Shown in pieces: positions 40,797 through 50,210 of a DNA stretch of 64,000 bases. Position numbers and translations under genes: made by a program. A model generated the notes under the pieces. That model saw only the letters and a list, made by a program, of their open reading frames with translations, did no database searches and had not been told where the DNA came from. The DNA comes from Firmicutes bacterium CAG:345 (GTDB lineage: Bacteria > Bacillota_I > Bacilli_A > RFN20 > CAG-288), in NCBI GenBank assembly GCA_000433315.1, contig FR893375.1, forward strand, positions 1-64,000. The letters run 5' to 3'. Positions within the stretch are counted from its first letter, which is position 1; each line of letters opens with the position of its first letter.

Positions 40797-41597
40797 TTAT
40801 CTCCCCTTTCTAAACTCAATATCTTCTATAATAGGTAAATCTAATTCATGTACAAAACGTACTGCTAAACTATTAGCATGATCATCATTTAACTGATAAG
40901 GAGCATGTGCATCTAATCCTAGAGTGAATTGTGCTCCCATTTTCTTCGCAAGTTTAAAAAATTCTTTATTAGGATAAATATATCGATCTATTTCTCCTAT
41001 TCTTCTTTTTCCATTTCTTAAACCTGCAACATTAACTTCTAAAGGTATTCCCAAAGAAATTGATTTTTCAATTAAACATTTCGAAACTTTAATAACATCT
41101 CTATCAATAACAGGGACAGCAGCCATAAAATAATCCGGATGTGCAAATATTGAAAACATATTAGTATTTAGTGCAGCAATAGCAGTATCTTTATAAGCAT
41201 ACATATTTGATGCTGTCGGCTGTCCAAACCTTGCAATGATCTGATGGTGATCATCCATCATACTATGGTTTCCTAAAATTAAATAATCAATGATTCCAGC
41301 TTGGAGAATTTCTTTATAATATGGAAAATAATAAGAAAAACCTTCTGCCTCATATCCTAAAAATATTTCTATTCTATCTTTATATATTTTTTTTAACTTA
41401 TTTATAGAATCATAATAGTCTTGAGACATAATATATTCCCCACGAACATTAGGCTCAGAAAAGCTCGGCAACATAACATGGTCAGAGAATCCTAAAGTAT
41501 CAAATCCTCCAGCAATAGCTTCATGAACATATTCTTCATCTGTACCTATAGCATGATTGCAGCGAAATGTATGAGTATGATAATTTTTCTTAAACAT
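40797..41597 (-). CDS. PHP-domain histidinol-phosphatase-like protein
   Basis: The protein is 266 residues from the ATG at 41597 (AGAGGT upstream). The PHP zinc motifs are present: NYHTHTFRCNHAIGTDEEYV, GFSDHVMLP, EAEGFSYY and a late LGLDAHAPYQL. It resembles HisK-type histidinol phosphatases, but PHP proteins of this size are also polymerase-associated or sugar phosphatases. No other histidine genes are in the window. It lies between truA and cls. Confidence 0.75.
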   Translation of the reverse strand: MFKKNYHTHTFRCNHAIGTDEEYVHEAIAGGFDTLGFSDHVMLPSFSEPNVRGEYIMSQDYYDSINKLKKIYKDRIEIFLGYEAEGFSYYFPYYKEILQAGIIDYLILGNHSMMDDHHQIIARFGQPTASNMYAYKDTAIAALNTNMFSIFAHPDYFMAAVPVIDRDVIKVSKCLIEKSISLGIPLEVNVAGLRNGKRRIGEIDRYIYPNKEFFKLAKKMGAQFTLGLDAHAPYQLNDDHANSLAVRFVHELDLPIIEDIEFRKGR

Positions 41598-42351
41598 TTT
41601 TCGACCTCTCATAATCGAAATCTATATATTCTAAGTATAAACCTTCTGCTGGTGCTTTAGTCCTCTTTCCAAATAAAATCCCCCTATTAAGCCTATCTTC
41701 AATATCTTTTAAACTACAACGACCAAAAGAATATTCTAAAGCAATACCAACCATATAGCGTACTTGGTAACGCAAAAAACTTTTTCCAATAAAGCGAATA
41801 TGTATTTCATCATCAACTTTTTTTGCATATGCATTATTAATCGTTAGTATAGTATTTTCCTTTTCTTCTATCGAAGAAGCAAATCCTTTAAAGTCATGTT
41901 CTCCTATAAATAACTTTAAAGCAGTATTCAATTTCTCAAAATCTACTTCAAAAAAAGGATGATATGTTAAATCAAACCTGAAAGGATCAACACTATCTCC
42001 AATATGAACTCTATATAAATAAGTTTTGCTTTTAGAGTCATAGCGAGCAGAAAAATCTTCTCCAACTTCTTTAATATCTATAACTTGAATATATAATGGA
42101 AATAATCTATTTAAAGCATATTTCAACTTATCCATCTTCATTTTTTCTTTCGACGTTTTAAAATTTCCACCCATAAAAATGGCATGAACACCTCTATCTA
42201 AACGTGAAGAAAGACAGAATTTTATTTTTTCATCATAAATTCTAGAAAGTGTATCTTCAAACAAATTCTGAACCGTATTTAAACCCGGTTGCTTTTGAGA
42301 ACCATAGAAATTTGTTCCTTTATAAGAAAAAATAATCAAATAATTTTTCAT
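41590..42351 (-). CDS. truA: tRNA pseudouridine(38-40) synthase TruA
   Basis: TruA makes pseudouridine at positions 38-40 of tRNA anticodon stems. The 253-residue protein has FSYKGTNFYGSQKQPGLNTV near the start, catalytic Asp in SSRLDRGVHA (usually RTDxGVHA), and KTYLYRVH. It overlaps ecfT by four bases and the PHP gene by eight. The ecfA1-ecfA2-ecfT-truA order is common in Bacillota. Confidence 0.93.
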   Translation of the reverse strand: MKNYLIIFSYKGTNFYGSQKQPGLNTVQNLFEDTLSRIYDEKIKFCLSSRLDRGVHAIFMGGNFKTSKEKMKMDKLKYALNRLFPLYIQVIDIKEVGEDFSARYDSKSKTYLYRVHIGDSVDPFRFDLTYHPFFEVDFEKLNTALKLFIGEHDFKGFASSIEEKENTILTINNAYAKKVDDEIHIRFIGKSFLRYQVRYMVGIALEYSFGRCSLKDIEDRLNRGILFGKRTKAPAEGLYLEYIDFDYERSKNV

Positions 42352-43208
42352 TTAAATAACTCTAAAAACATTTGAAATAAATCATAATTCATTCCAAAGC
42401 AAGCTAAAGTAATAGAACCAGCAAATACTATCATCATTGCGATTAAAAATATGGTATCAGCTACTGACCAATGCATTACTTTATAATGTGTTCTTTTAGC
42501 TTTAGGATCATATCCACGACATTCCATTGCAATGGCTAAATCACCACTTCTCATCAATGAAGATGAAAATAAAGGAATAATAAGTGAAGTGATAGCTTTT
42601 ATTTTTTCTTTAAATTTTCCTTCTTTAAAATCAACTCCACGTGAAGCTTGAGCTTTCATCAATCTTTGAGTATCTTCCATCAATGTAGGAATAAATCTTA
42701 AAGCCAAAGCTAAAATCATAGCAAAAGCCGTAACAGGAATTTTAATCCATTTTAAAGGGGTCATTAAAAATTCAAGTCCAAAAGTAATCTCCATCGGTGC
42801 CGTTGTTGTAGTCAAAATTGAAGTTGTCATAATCATTAAAAACAAACGTACAAAAATATAAGCTGTATTATATAAAGCCGCATAATACAATTTAAAGCCA
42901 TTTATATCAAAATATCCACCAGTTTGATTCATCGGCGTAAAAATGTTAAAAATTAAAATAAATACCGCCATTAACCACATAGCTTTAAAAGCTTTTAAAA
43001 CACCACGGATAGATACTTTTCCTAAAAGCATAACTATGAATAAACCTAAAAACAAAAAGCCATAAACTATAAAATTTAAAGGAGTTGATCCATAGTTTAA
43101 AAATATTGCAACAATTACTGAAATCATTCCAATAATTTTTACTCTAGCATCAAGTTTATGAATTGAAGTTTGATAAGGACGATAACGTCCTAAAGCCATA
43201 TTATTCAT
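42348..43208 (-). CDS. ecfT: energy-coupling factor transporter transmembrane protein EcfT
   Basis: EcfT couples two ATPases to S components that bind vitamins or metals. The 286-residue protein has about six membrane segments and the coupling motifs MKAQASRGVDF and MAIAMECRGYD (two ARG-type motifs, here SRG and CRG). GAGGG precedes the ATG. It overlaps ecfA2 by eight bases. No S component is present in this window, as expected for a group II ECF system shared by several S proteins elsewhere. Confidence 0.92.
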   Translation of the reverse strand: MNNMALGRYRPYQTSIHKLDARVKIIGMISVIVAIFLNYGSTPLNFIVYGFLFLGLFIVMLLGKVSIRGVLKAFKAMWLMAVFILIFNIFTPMNQTGGYFDINGFKLYYAALYNTAYIFVRLFLMIMTTSILTTTTAPMEITFGLEFLMTPLKWIKIPVTAFAMILALALRFIPTLMEDTQRLMKAQASRGVDFKEGKFKEKIKAITSLIIPLFSSSLMRSGDLAIAMECRGYDPKAKRTHYKVMHWSVADTIFLIAMMIVFAGSITLACFGMNYDLFQMFLELFK

Positions 43209-44079
43209 TTTTTCCCTCCACTCTAGCTATTTCTTTAGCAAGTGAAGAAACATCTTTAATTTTTCCTAAATCAATATTCAAACCATTTTTTATTAAGCTT
43301 CGAGCAACCGAAAAGACTTTAGGTGGTTCTATCTTTAAATTAGTAAGAACATCTTCCTTTTGAAATAATTCTAAAGGCGTGGAAACACTTTTTAATTCAC
43401 CATGATCCATAACACCAACTTTGGTAGCATATCTAAGTACAATGTCCATATTATGAGTTACCAAAACAATACTTGTACCAGAATCATAAATTTTTTTGAA
43501 AAGCTGCATAATGTCATCTTCACCTTTAGGATCAAGACCAGCAGTAGGTTCATCCAAGACTAAAATTTTTGGTTTTAAAGCAATTATTCCAGCAATAGCA
43601 GCTCTTCTTTTTTCACCGCCAGAAAGTTCGAAAGGAGCTCTTTCATAATAGCTCTCATCTAATCCTACTAAATTTAAAGCTTCCATCGCTATTTTTTTAG
43701 CTTCTTCTTCCTTTATGTCAAAATTTTTAGGACCAAACATTACATCTTTTAATACAGTTGATTCAAAAAGTTGATATTCTGGAAACTGAAAAACCATACC
43801 ACAATACGAACGTAATTTTTTTATTCCTTTTTTCTTTTTCTTTTGAAGCTTGGCATCATTTCCATCTATAAAGAAATCATCGATTTTAATCGTTCCCTTA
43901 TTAGGCCAAAGTAACCCATTCAAATGTTGTGCTAAAGTGGTTTTACCAGATCCAGTTTCTCCAATCAAAGCAAAAAATGAATGATCCTCTATTTCTAAAT
44001 TAATATTTTTTAAGGCATGCGCAACTAATGGATCACCAGAATTATAATCAAAATAAATACTTTTAAATTCTATCGACAT
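43201..44079 (-). CDS. ecfA2: ECF transporter ATPase EcfA2
   Basis: The protein is 292 residues with Walker A GETGSGKTT (about 38-46), Q-loop FQFPEYQLFESTV, signature LSGGEKRRAAIAG, Walker B ILVLDEPTAGLDP and H-loop LVTHNMD. The FPEYQLF Q-loop is typical of EcfA2. It pairs with EcfA1, the next upstream gene, which it overlaps by ten bases. Confidence 0.93.
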   Translation of the reverse strand: MSIEFKSIYFDYNSGDPLVAHALKNINLEIEDHSFFALIGETGSGKTTLAQHLNGLLWPNKGTIKIDDFFIDGNDAKLQKKKKKGIKKLRSYCGMVFQFPEYQLFESTVLKDVMFGPKNFDIKEEEAKKIAMEALNLVGLDESYYERAPFELSGGEKRRAAIAGIIALKPKILVLDEPTAGLDPKGEDDIMQLFKKIYDSGTSIVLVTHNMDIVLRYATKVGVMDHGELKSVSTPLELFQKEDVLTNLKIEPPKVFSVARSLIKNGLNIDLGKIKDVSSLAKEIARVEGKNE

Positions 44080-44924
44080 AATCTATCCACCAATTCATCT
44101 ATATTATCGACACCATTAATATCGATACCATATTTTTCTAATTCGTTCTTTAATTGCTTATAAAAAGGAATAGTCAAATCTATTTTTTTCATAAGAACTT
44201 CATCACTAAAGACATCATCAGGGGTTCCCTCTTTAACAACTTTTCCCTTATTTATCACTATAACGTGATCAGATTGATAAGCTTCTTCAATATCATGTGT
44301 AATAGAAATAATGGTTAAATCAGGATTTTCTTTTTTCATATTTCTTATCAAAGTACGAATATCATTTCTACCTTGAGGATCTAACATCGAAGTAGCTTCA
44401 TCTAAAACTAAAATTTCAGGATGTCGCACTAAAGTTCCAGCAATAGCTACTCTTTGTTTTTGCCCACCAGAAAGTGAAGAAGGCTCACGTGATAAATATT
44501 CATACATTCCAACCTTCTTAGAATATTCTTCAACTAAAACTTTCATTTGATCATAAGGCATTGCAACATTTTCCAAACTAAAGGCAATATCATCCTGAAC
44601 AGTTGAACCGATAAACTGGTTATCAGGATTCTGAAAAACCATACCTATCTTCTTTTGCAAACTTTGGTAATTATTTTCAGTCATTTTAATTCCATCAATA
44701 TAAACACCATCGTTTTCATTTCCATCAGTAAAAGCTTCAAGTATACCTACTATTATTTTTGCAATTGTACTTTTACCCGACCCATTATGACCAATAAGAG
44801 CCACATACTCACCCTTATTTATAGTAAATGAAACATCATTGATTGTGCATTTGCTTGCTTCAACTACATCTTTATTTTGTTCATAGCTAAAATAAACATG
44901 ACTAAATCTTATCGCTTCACTCAT
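44070..44924 (-). CDS. ecfA1: ECF transporter ATPase EcfA1
   Basis: The protein is 284 residues with Walker A GHNGSGKST, Q-loop FQNPDNQFIGSTV (EcfA1 type), signature LSGGQKQRVAIAG, Walker B ILVLDEATSMLDP and H-loop ISITHDIEEA. The start overlaps the stop of the 118-residue membrane protein gene by four bases. It couples ATP hydrolysis to vitamin or metal import with EcfA2 and EcfT. Confidence 0.93.
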   Translation of the reverse strand: MSEAIRFSHVYFSYEQNKDVVEASKCTINDVSFTINKGEYVALIGHNGSGKSTIAKIIVGILEAFTDGNENDGVYIDGIKMTENNYQSLQKKIGMVFQNPDNQFIGSTVQDDIAFSLENVAMPYDQMKVLVEEYSKKVGMYEYLSREPSSLSGGQKQRVAIAGTLVRHPEILVLDEATSMLDPQGRNDIRTLIRNMKKENPDLTIISITHDIEEAYQSDHVIVINKGKVVKEGTPDDVFSDEVLMKKIDLTIPFYKQLKNELEKYGIDINGVDNIDELVDRLCR

Positions 44925-45277
44925 TTTTCACCTTTTCTATTTTTTCTTCGCAATTGCAATTTTTGCTTACGCTTGTCAACATATTCAGGATCAAGATATT
45001 TTTTATCAAAATAAGATTTAAGACAAACATAAATAATAAAAGCTAATAAACTTGCTCCTAATAAACTTCCAAAAACAATAAGAACAATCATTCTAGTTTT
45101 TTCATCGCCATTAGAAACACCATACATAATTCCAAGAATCATTGCATAGCAAAAAATAATTGCTAAGCTTCCATAAATAATTCTTTTGGTTGATTTTTTG
45201 CTAATATCTTTTTTTAATCTTTCTATCTTTTCTTTTTCATTAAGAGTATTATTTTGTTCATTTATCAAATCAGACAT
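44921..45277 (-). CDS. small membrane protein of unknown function
   Basis: The protein is 118 residues from the ATG at 45277 (TTGGAG upstream). A charged helix (NTLNEKEKIERLKKDISKKS) is followed by two membrane segments (about 36-60 and 66-90) and a very basic tail (KRKQKLQLRRKNRKGEK). It overlaps both neighbours by a few bases, so it is part of the dCMP-deaminase/Ecf operon. The family is not recognised. Confidence 0.7.
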   Translation of the reverse strand: MSDLINEQNNTLNEKEKIERLKKDISKKSTKRIIYGSLAIIFCYAMILGIMYGVSNGDEKTRMIVLIVFGSLLGASLLAFIIYVCLKSYFDKKYLDPEYVDKRKQKLQLRRKNRKGEK

Positions 45278-45764
45278 TTTCTTTATCTCCAACAAATTCA
45301 GGAACTAAGATTTTTCCATGATATTTAGTCAATTTTATTCCAGCCATATTAAGCATTTTTTTACTTGCGATAGTCGAGTTTGTATTTTCATATTTATCAC
45401 TCAAATAAATAACTTCTTTAATTCCAGATTGAATAACCGCTTTAGCACATTCATTACAAGGAAACAAAGTAACATAAATTTTAGAATTCTTTAAATCATG
45501 ATTAGAATTTAAAATAGCATTAAGCTCTGCATGGCATACATATGGATATTTTGTTTCAAGTTCTTTTCCTTCTCTTTCCCATGGAATTAAATTATCGTCA
45601 ACACCAATTGGCATTCCATTATATCCCAAAGAAAGTACCTTGTTATCTTGTGAAACAATGCAAGCTCCTACTTTCGTTGAAGGATCTTTGCTTCTTTTTG
45701 AACTCAATATTGCAATTCCCATAAAATATTCATCCCATGAAATATAATTCTTTTCTAAAACCAT
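45270..45764 (-). CDS. dCMP deaminase (ComEB-like)
   Basis: The protein is 164 residues with the zinc deaminase motifs HAELNAILN (His and catalytic Glu) and LFPCNECAKAVIQSG (PCxxC). The start has SKDPSTKVGACIV, a dCMP deaminase hallmark. It deaminates dCMP to dUMP for thymidylate synthesis. It begins the leftward operon, behind a clear promoter at 45794-45822. Confidence 0.9.
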   Translation of the reverse strand: MVLEKNYISWDEYFMGIAILSSKRSKDPSTKVGACIVSQDNKVLSLGYNGMPIGVDDNLIPWEREGKELETKYPYVCHAELNAILNSNHDLKNSKIYVTLFPCNECAKAVIQSGIKEVIYLSDKYENTNSTIASKKMLNMAGIKLTKYHGKILVPEFVGDKENV

Positions 45765-45793
45765 ACTAAAGCCCCCACAAAATCTTTCTCTTT

Positions 45794-45822
45794 ATTATAT
45801 CTAGAATTTAAATTATCTTCAA
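45794..45822 (-). promoter_or_regulatory. promoter of the dCMP deaminase-Ecf-truA-cls operon
   Basis: On the minus strand TTGAAG (45822-45817), a 17-bp spacer and TATAAT (45799-45794). All eight genes down to cls lie close together or overlap, so one promoter could serve them. Confidence 0.75.
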
Positions 45823-46041
45823 TTAATACATTTTAAAAATTCAATTGAAAATAGAAAAATTAGCAATAAATATAATAAGAAATAAATTTATTGAAACAAT
45901 TTTACTCAATTTATAAACATTGTTTTCTTAAAAAATCATAATTATTATTAATTAATTTATATTAGTTAAAATAAATTAAAGCAATCATTTTAAATCGATG
46001 TTTTTCTTCAGCGTTTTTATTATTTTACATTGCTGCACTAC

Positions 46042-46070
46042 TTGAAAGAAAAGAAAAAAAGCGGTAAAAT
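46042..46070 (+). promoter_or_regulatory. promoter of yebC-ung
   Basis: TTGAAA (46042-46047), a 17-bp spacer and TAAAAT (46065-46070), followed by the ribosome site GAGAGG and the ATG at 46099. Confidence 0.7.
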
Positions 46071-46098
46071 TAATAAGATATATAAAGAGAGGTAATAT

Positions 46099-46818
46099 AT
46101 GGGACGTGCACACGAAGTACGCGCTGCAAGTATGGCAGCCACAAACGCAAGAAAAAGTGCGTTATATATGAAAGCATCTAGCGAAATCTATCTTGCTGCA
46201 AAATCTGGTACTCCAGACCCAAGAGAAAATTTAGCTCTTAGATCAGCTATTGAAAAATGGAAAGCTCAAGATGTCACAAGAGAAGTCATCGAAAGAGCTA
46301 TTGCAAAAGCTAAAGGCGGTTCGGCTGATAGCTACGAAGCAGGAAGATACGAAGCATTTGGACCTGGCGGTACAGCAATTGTTATCAACACATTAACAGA
46401 TAATAACAAAAGAGCCTTTGCAAATGTAAGAGCTGCTGTTACACATCATGGTGGAACTATTTCTGACAGAAGTGGTTCAGCTGCATTCCACTTTGAAGAT
46501 GCCGGTGTTATTGAATTTGTTGGAAACGATGTTGATGCTTTAACAGAAACTTTAATATTAAATGAAGTTGACGTAAAAGAAGTTAAACAAGTTGAAGATA
46601 ACGTTATCAAAGTTTTAGTTTCTCCAAAAGAATTAGCAAAAGCTAAAGATGTTTTAAATCAAAATGGCGTTGAAAAATTTGATGTAGCCGAAACTAAAAT
46701 GATTCCAGTCGATGTCGTCGATCTCGATGGAGAAGAAAAGCAAAAATTAAAGAACTTACTCGATGCTCTTGATGAAGTCGAAGATGTTCAATCAGTTTTC
46801 CATAACGCAAATATCTAA
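46099..46818 (+). CDS. YebC/PmpR family protein (TACO1-like)
   Basis: The protein is 239 residues, three-domain YebC type: MGRAHEVRAASMAATNARKS at the start, a glycine-rich GRYEAFGPGGTAIVI segment, and an acidic C-terminus. YebC proteins act as transcription regulators, and recent work links YebC homologues to translation of proline-rich stretches. It is followed after one base by ung. The first residues differ from the usual MAGHSKW of canonical YebC, resembling the MGRxxEVRA subgroup. Confidence 0.88.
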   Translation: MGRAHEVRAASMAATNARKSALYMKASSEIYLAAKSGTPDPRENLALRSAIEKWKAQDVTREVIERAIAKAKGGSADSYEAGRYEAFGPGGTAIVINTLTDNNKRAFANVRAAVTHHGGTISDRSGSAAFHFEDAGVIEFVGNDVDALTETLILNEVDVKEVKQVEDNVIKVLVSPKELAKAKDVLNQNGVEKFDVAETKMIPVDVVDLDGEEKQKLKNLLDALDEVEDVQSVFHNANI

Positions 46819-46819
46819 T

Positions 46820-47500
46820 ATGATAAACGATATATTCCAAAATTTAGATAATAGTTATCAAGACTTGGAATTATCACCAGAATTTAAAGAAAATTTAAAT
46901 AAAACGGTTCTTAAAGCATATGCAGAAAGAACCGTTTTTCCTTCCATAGAAAATTTATTTAAAGCTTTAAATTTAACACCTTTAAACAAAGTAAAAGTTG
47001 TTATCTTAGGCCAAGACCCCTATCAAACTAAAGGTTTTGCTTCTGGACTAGCTTTTGGTGTAAATCCTGGTGTAAAAATTCCAAAAAGTCTCAAAAATAT
47101 TTTGATCGAATTAAATAATGACTTAAATTTATCAATTGATACATCAATAGGACATTCATTAAAAGGATGGGCTGAACAAGGAGTACTATTGCTGAACACT
47201 ATTTTAACAGTTGAAGAAGGAATATCTTTATCTCATAAAGATTTTAAATGGCAAGATTTCACAGATGCAATCATAAAAAAAATAAATGGTCTAAATCACA
47301 AGGTAGTATTTATTTTATGGGGGAAAAACGCTCAAGAAAAGGAAAAAATTATCAATTCTAAAAATATCATAATAAAAAGTGCACACCCTTCTCCACTTTC
47401 TGCACATAATGGTTTTTTCGGTAGTCATCCATTTTCTAAAACAAATAAAATACTTCTAGAAAATAAATTAACTCCTATCGATTGGTCAAAAATCGATTGA
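46820..47500 (+). CDS. ung: uracil-DNA glycosylase
   Basis: Ung removes uracil from DNA. The 226-residue protein has the water-activating motif GQDPYQTKGFASGLAFG and HPSPLSAHNGFFGSHPFSKTN (leucine loop with catalytic His). The ATG at 46820 follows the yebC stop by one base; there is no ribosome binding site, so it is probably coupled to yebC. Its 3' end overlaps the convergent ABC gene by 26 bases. Confidence 0.93.
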   Translation: MINDIFQNLDNSYQDLELSPEFKENLNKTVLKAYAERTVFPSIENLFKALNLTPLNKVKVVILGQDPYQTKGFASGLAFGVNPGVKIPKSLKNILIELNNDLNLSIDTSIGHSLKGWAEQGVLLLNTILTVEEGISLSHKDFKWQDFTDAIIKKINGLNHKVVFILWGKNAQEKEKIINSKNIIIKSAHPSPLSAHNGFFGSHPFSKTNKILLENKLTPIDWSKID

Positions 47501-50210
47501 TTTTTTCCTTGATACTATATTTTTTATTACCTGTTTCTAAAACATCAGTTATTTTCATATCTATGAATGGAAAACATGAAAAGCTTATAAAAAAGCTTAA
47601 AAGAAGAGTCAATAATGAAGAAATAATACCCGCTTTATAATCTGTATTGCTCATAACATTAGACAAAATATTTTCCAAAGAAATTTGCATAATATAAACT
47701 GTAAAAAAAGAAATAACACCTGGTATTAAAGAATAAAAAACAGCTAAAGCATGATATTCATTTTTTATATCATGCTTTTTTATTCCAAGTAAATTTTTCA
47801 TCATAATGACATTTTTATCCTCTATAACAACTAATAAAATTGAAAAAGCCAATAAAAAGGTAGCTATTAAGCATGATAATCCTGAAAAAAAATAAAGTAC
47901 ATTTTTAATTAAATTTATTATCGGCCGTATACTATTTTCAATTTTTTCACCACAAATTTGAAAATAATAATTTGGATAATTCTTTTGAAATTCATTTTTT
48001 ATATTATTTATATTTGCATTTTCATCATAAGTCAAAATTATTTTAGAAATATTGCATGCCTCCTCATTTAATAACTTTGTAATTCCAAAAATGGTCCAGA
48101 ATTCTGCATTTTGATAAATTTTATTTTTTTCATCCATTATAATTTCCGCTACTTCCAAATCTCCAGTTTTAAAAATATGATAGTACTTTTCTTTTTTATA
48201 AATTGTTTTAGCTAAATAAGCATAATGTATTTTATTTGATAAATTTAAATTTATTCCTAATTTTTTAGCAAGAGATGATGATATTTTTATTCTTCCTTTT
48301 AAATCTTCTGAATCAGAAATAGTTTCTAGCAAAAAATTATTTTTATTAGAACTCGAATAAATATCACCTCCAGCGATATTATCATCTATTTTCATATTTA
48401 AAGAAGTCAATATCGGCGTAGTAGAAATATCATATTTATCAATCAATTTATTGATTTTATCTTTTCCATAAGCAACATAAAAAGGACGATCAAAGCCAGC
48501 ATAAATTCCTTCATCTCCATATTGATACATTCCTGTTGTCAATGAATATTTTTGTAATCCTGCCTTACTTTTGCCTATTCTTATAACTTCTTCTAAATCA
48601 ATTCTCTCACTAGTTCTTTCATAAAAACATATTCGACAAGGAAATGTTTCATCTAGAATATAAGGATTATAATTTTTAAATCTATTATCATTTAATAATT
48701 TAAAAAGAAACTCCTCCTTTTTATCTTCGCTGATTAAGCAATAACTTTTTCTTTTATATGTCCAAGGATATTTATCTGTGGACTCTAAATTATCACTATA
48801 AAGCAATTCCATTTCATCAATTAAAAAATGTTTCAAAAAATTTCCACTACAATGAACCAGTGATATATTTTCTCCTAAAAATATTTTTTTAACTCTAATT
48901 AAATATTCAAAATGATAATTCCATTCAATATTGGAAAACTGAAAATATAAAAATATATTATTATCTTCACAGACATTTTGTATTTTCTTGTTTTTAAAAA
49001 TATCTTTGTATTGTCTTTCATTTAAAATCAAGTATATTTCGTCATACTTCATATTATTATCTTTTACAGAAACATTTGCCTCATAAGGTAATTTAAAATT
49101 TTTCAAAAGTGATGTATCTAATGTCGGAATATTTACTTCCTTATCATTTATCAATAAATTAACTTTGTTCTTATTAGGAAAATTACTTTCAAAATTAATA
49201 TCAAAATAAAAACCTTTTTCTAAAATATCATCTTTATATATCCAATATAATTTATCTATTTCTGAATCCAAAATATTTTTCTTTTCATCATTTAAGGAAA
49301 CGTAGTTTTTCTTCTCGACAGAAATAGAATTCTTTACTATATTGCTAGTCAATGACTTTTCAATATCTTTTGATACACCAATAGTTAAAAGATTAGCAAT
49401 TCCAAAAGTAACTAAAGCTACTATAATAGTAAGCATAGTACACATCGTTCTAAATTTATTATAAATGATTTTTCGAATACTCTTTTTTGTATACCTTAAT
49501 TTTATATTTTCTTTTTCTGAAATTATTAATCTTTTCTTCTCGACAATTTGATTTTCTTTTATTTTAATTGCTTTTCCATCGACAAAATTAATTATTCCAG
49601 ATTTAGAGCATATTTCATCTTTTTGATGAGTTATTACAATGACTAAACTTCTTTGAGCATAATTTTCTAAGATTAAATTTACTTTTTCTCTAAGTTTTTT
49701 ATTCAAACCATTTAATGGTTCATCCAAAAAATAAATATAACTCTTTTTTATTAAACATCTTGCAATATTTACTCTCGCTTTTTCCCCTCCAGAAATTTTA
49801 TTTATAGTCTTATTTCTTATTTTGAATATTTCTAATTCCTTTAATATTTTATATATTATTTTTCTTCTTTCTTTTTTCTTTTTAATATTGTTTTGCAGAA
49901 TAAAATCTAAATTGTCATAAATAGTTAGTTCTTTTTCCATCTCAGCATTCTGAAACGAAATAGACAATTTATTTTTTCTAATTTCATCTAGTTCTTTCTC
50001 ATTCATTTTATTAATTTCTTTTGAAAATAACTTTATTGAACCTTCATATTTTTTTATTTTTCCTAATAAAACATTTAAAAAAGTACTTTTGCCAGAACCT
50101 GAATGACCAATTATATAATATAATCCTGTATTACTAAATTTCAGATTAACATTATCTAATGCTTTAACACCATTAGAATAAATCACCGTTAAATTTTCAC
50201 ACTCTAACAT
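47475..50210 (-). CDS. large ABC transporter with fused ATPase and FtsX-like permease
   Basis: The protein is 911 residues. The ATPase (about 1-220) has Walker A GHSGSGKST, signature ISGGEKARVNIAR, Walker B YFLDEPLNGL and H-loop VITHQKDE. A membrane segment follows at about 260-285, then an extracytoplasmic region of about 490 residues, then three segments near the C-terminus. This is the MacB/FtsX layout. Such transporters move lipoproteins or peptides or transmit mechanical signals. It overlaps the next ABC gene by seven bases, so the two probably work as a heterodimer. Confidence 0.85.
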   Translation of the reverse strand: MLECENLTVIYSNGVKALDNVNLKFSNTGLYYIIGHSGSGKSTFLNVLLGKIKKYEGSIKLFSKEINKMNEKELDEIRKNKLSISFQNAEMEKELTIYDNLDFILQNNIKKKKERRKIIYKILKELEIFKIRNKTINKISGGEKARVNIARCLIKKSYIYFLDEPLNGLNKKLREKVNLILENYAQRSLVIVITHQKDEICSKSGIINFVDGKAIKIKENQIVEKKRLIISEKENIKLRYTKKSIRKIIYNKFRTMCTMLTIIVALVTFGIANLLTIGVSKDIEKSLTSNIVKNSISVEKKNYVSLNDEKKNILDSEIDKLYWIYKDDILEKGFYFDINFESNFPNKNKVNLLINDKEVNIPTLDTSLLKNFKLPYEANVSVKDNNMKYDEIYLILNERQYKDIFKNKKIQNVCEDNNIFLYFQFSNIEWNYHFEYLIRVKKIFLGENISLVHCSGNFLKHFLIDEMELLYSDNLESTDKYPWTYKRKSYCLISEDKKEEFLFKLLNDNRFKNYNPYILDETFPCRICFYERTSERIDLEEVIRIGKSKAGLQKYSLTTGMYQYGDEGIYAGFDRPFYVAYGKDKINKLIDKYDISTTPILTSLNMKIDDNIAGGDIYSSSNKNNFLLETISDSEDLKGRIKISSSLAKKLGINLNLSNKIHYAYLAKTIYKKEKYYHIFKTGDLEVAEIIMDEKNKIYQNAEFWTIFGITKLLNEEACNISKIILTYDENANINNIKNEFQKNYPNYYFQICGEKIENSIRPIINLIKNVLYFFSGLSCLIATFLLAFSILLVVIEDKNVIMMKNLLGIKKHDIKNEYHALAVFYSLIPGVISFFTVYIMQISLENILSNVMSNTDYKAGIISSLLTLLLSFFISFSCFPFIDMKITDVLETGNKKYSIKEKINRFLTNR

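Larger units (their letters stand above)
45765..46098. other. intergenic region between divergent operons
   Basis: A very AT-rich gap holding the two facing promoters described separately. No gene, repeat or hairpin of note is seen between 45823 and 46041. Confidence 0.7.
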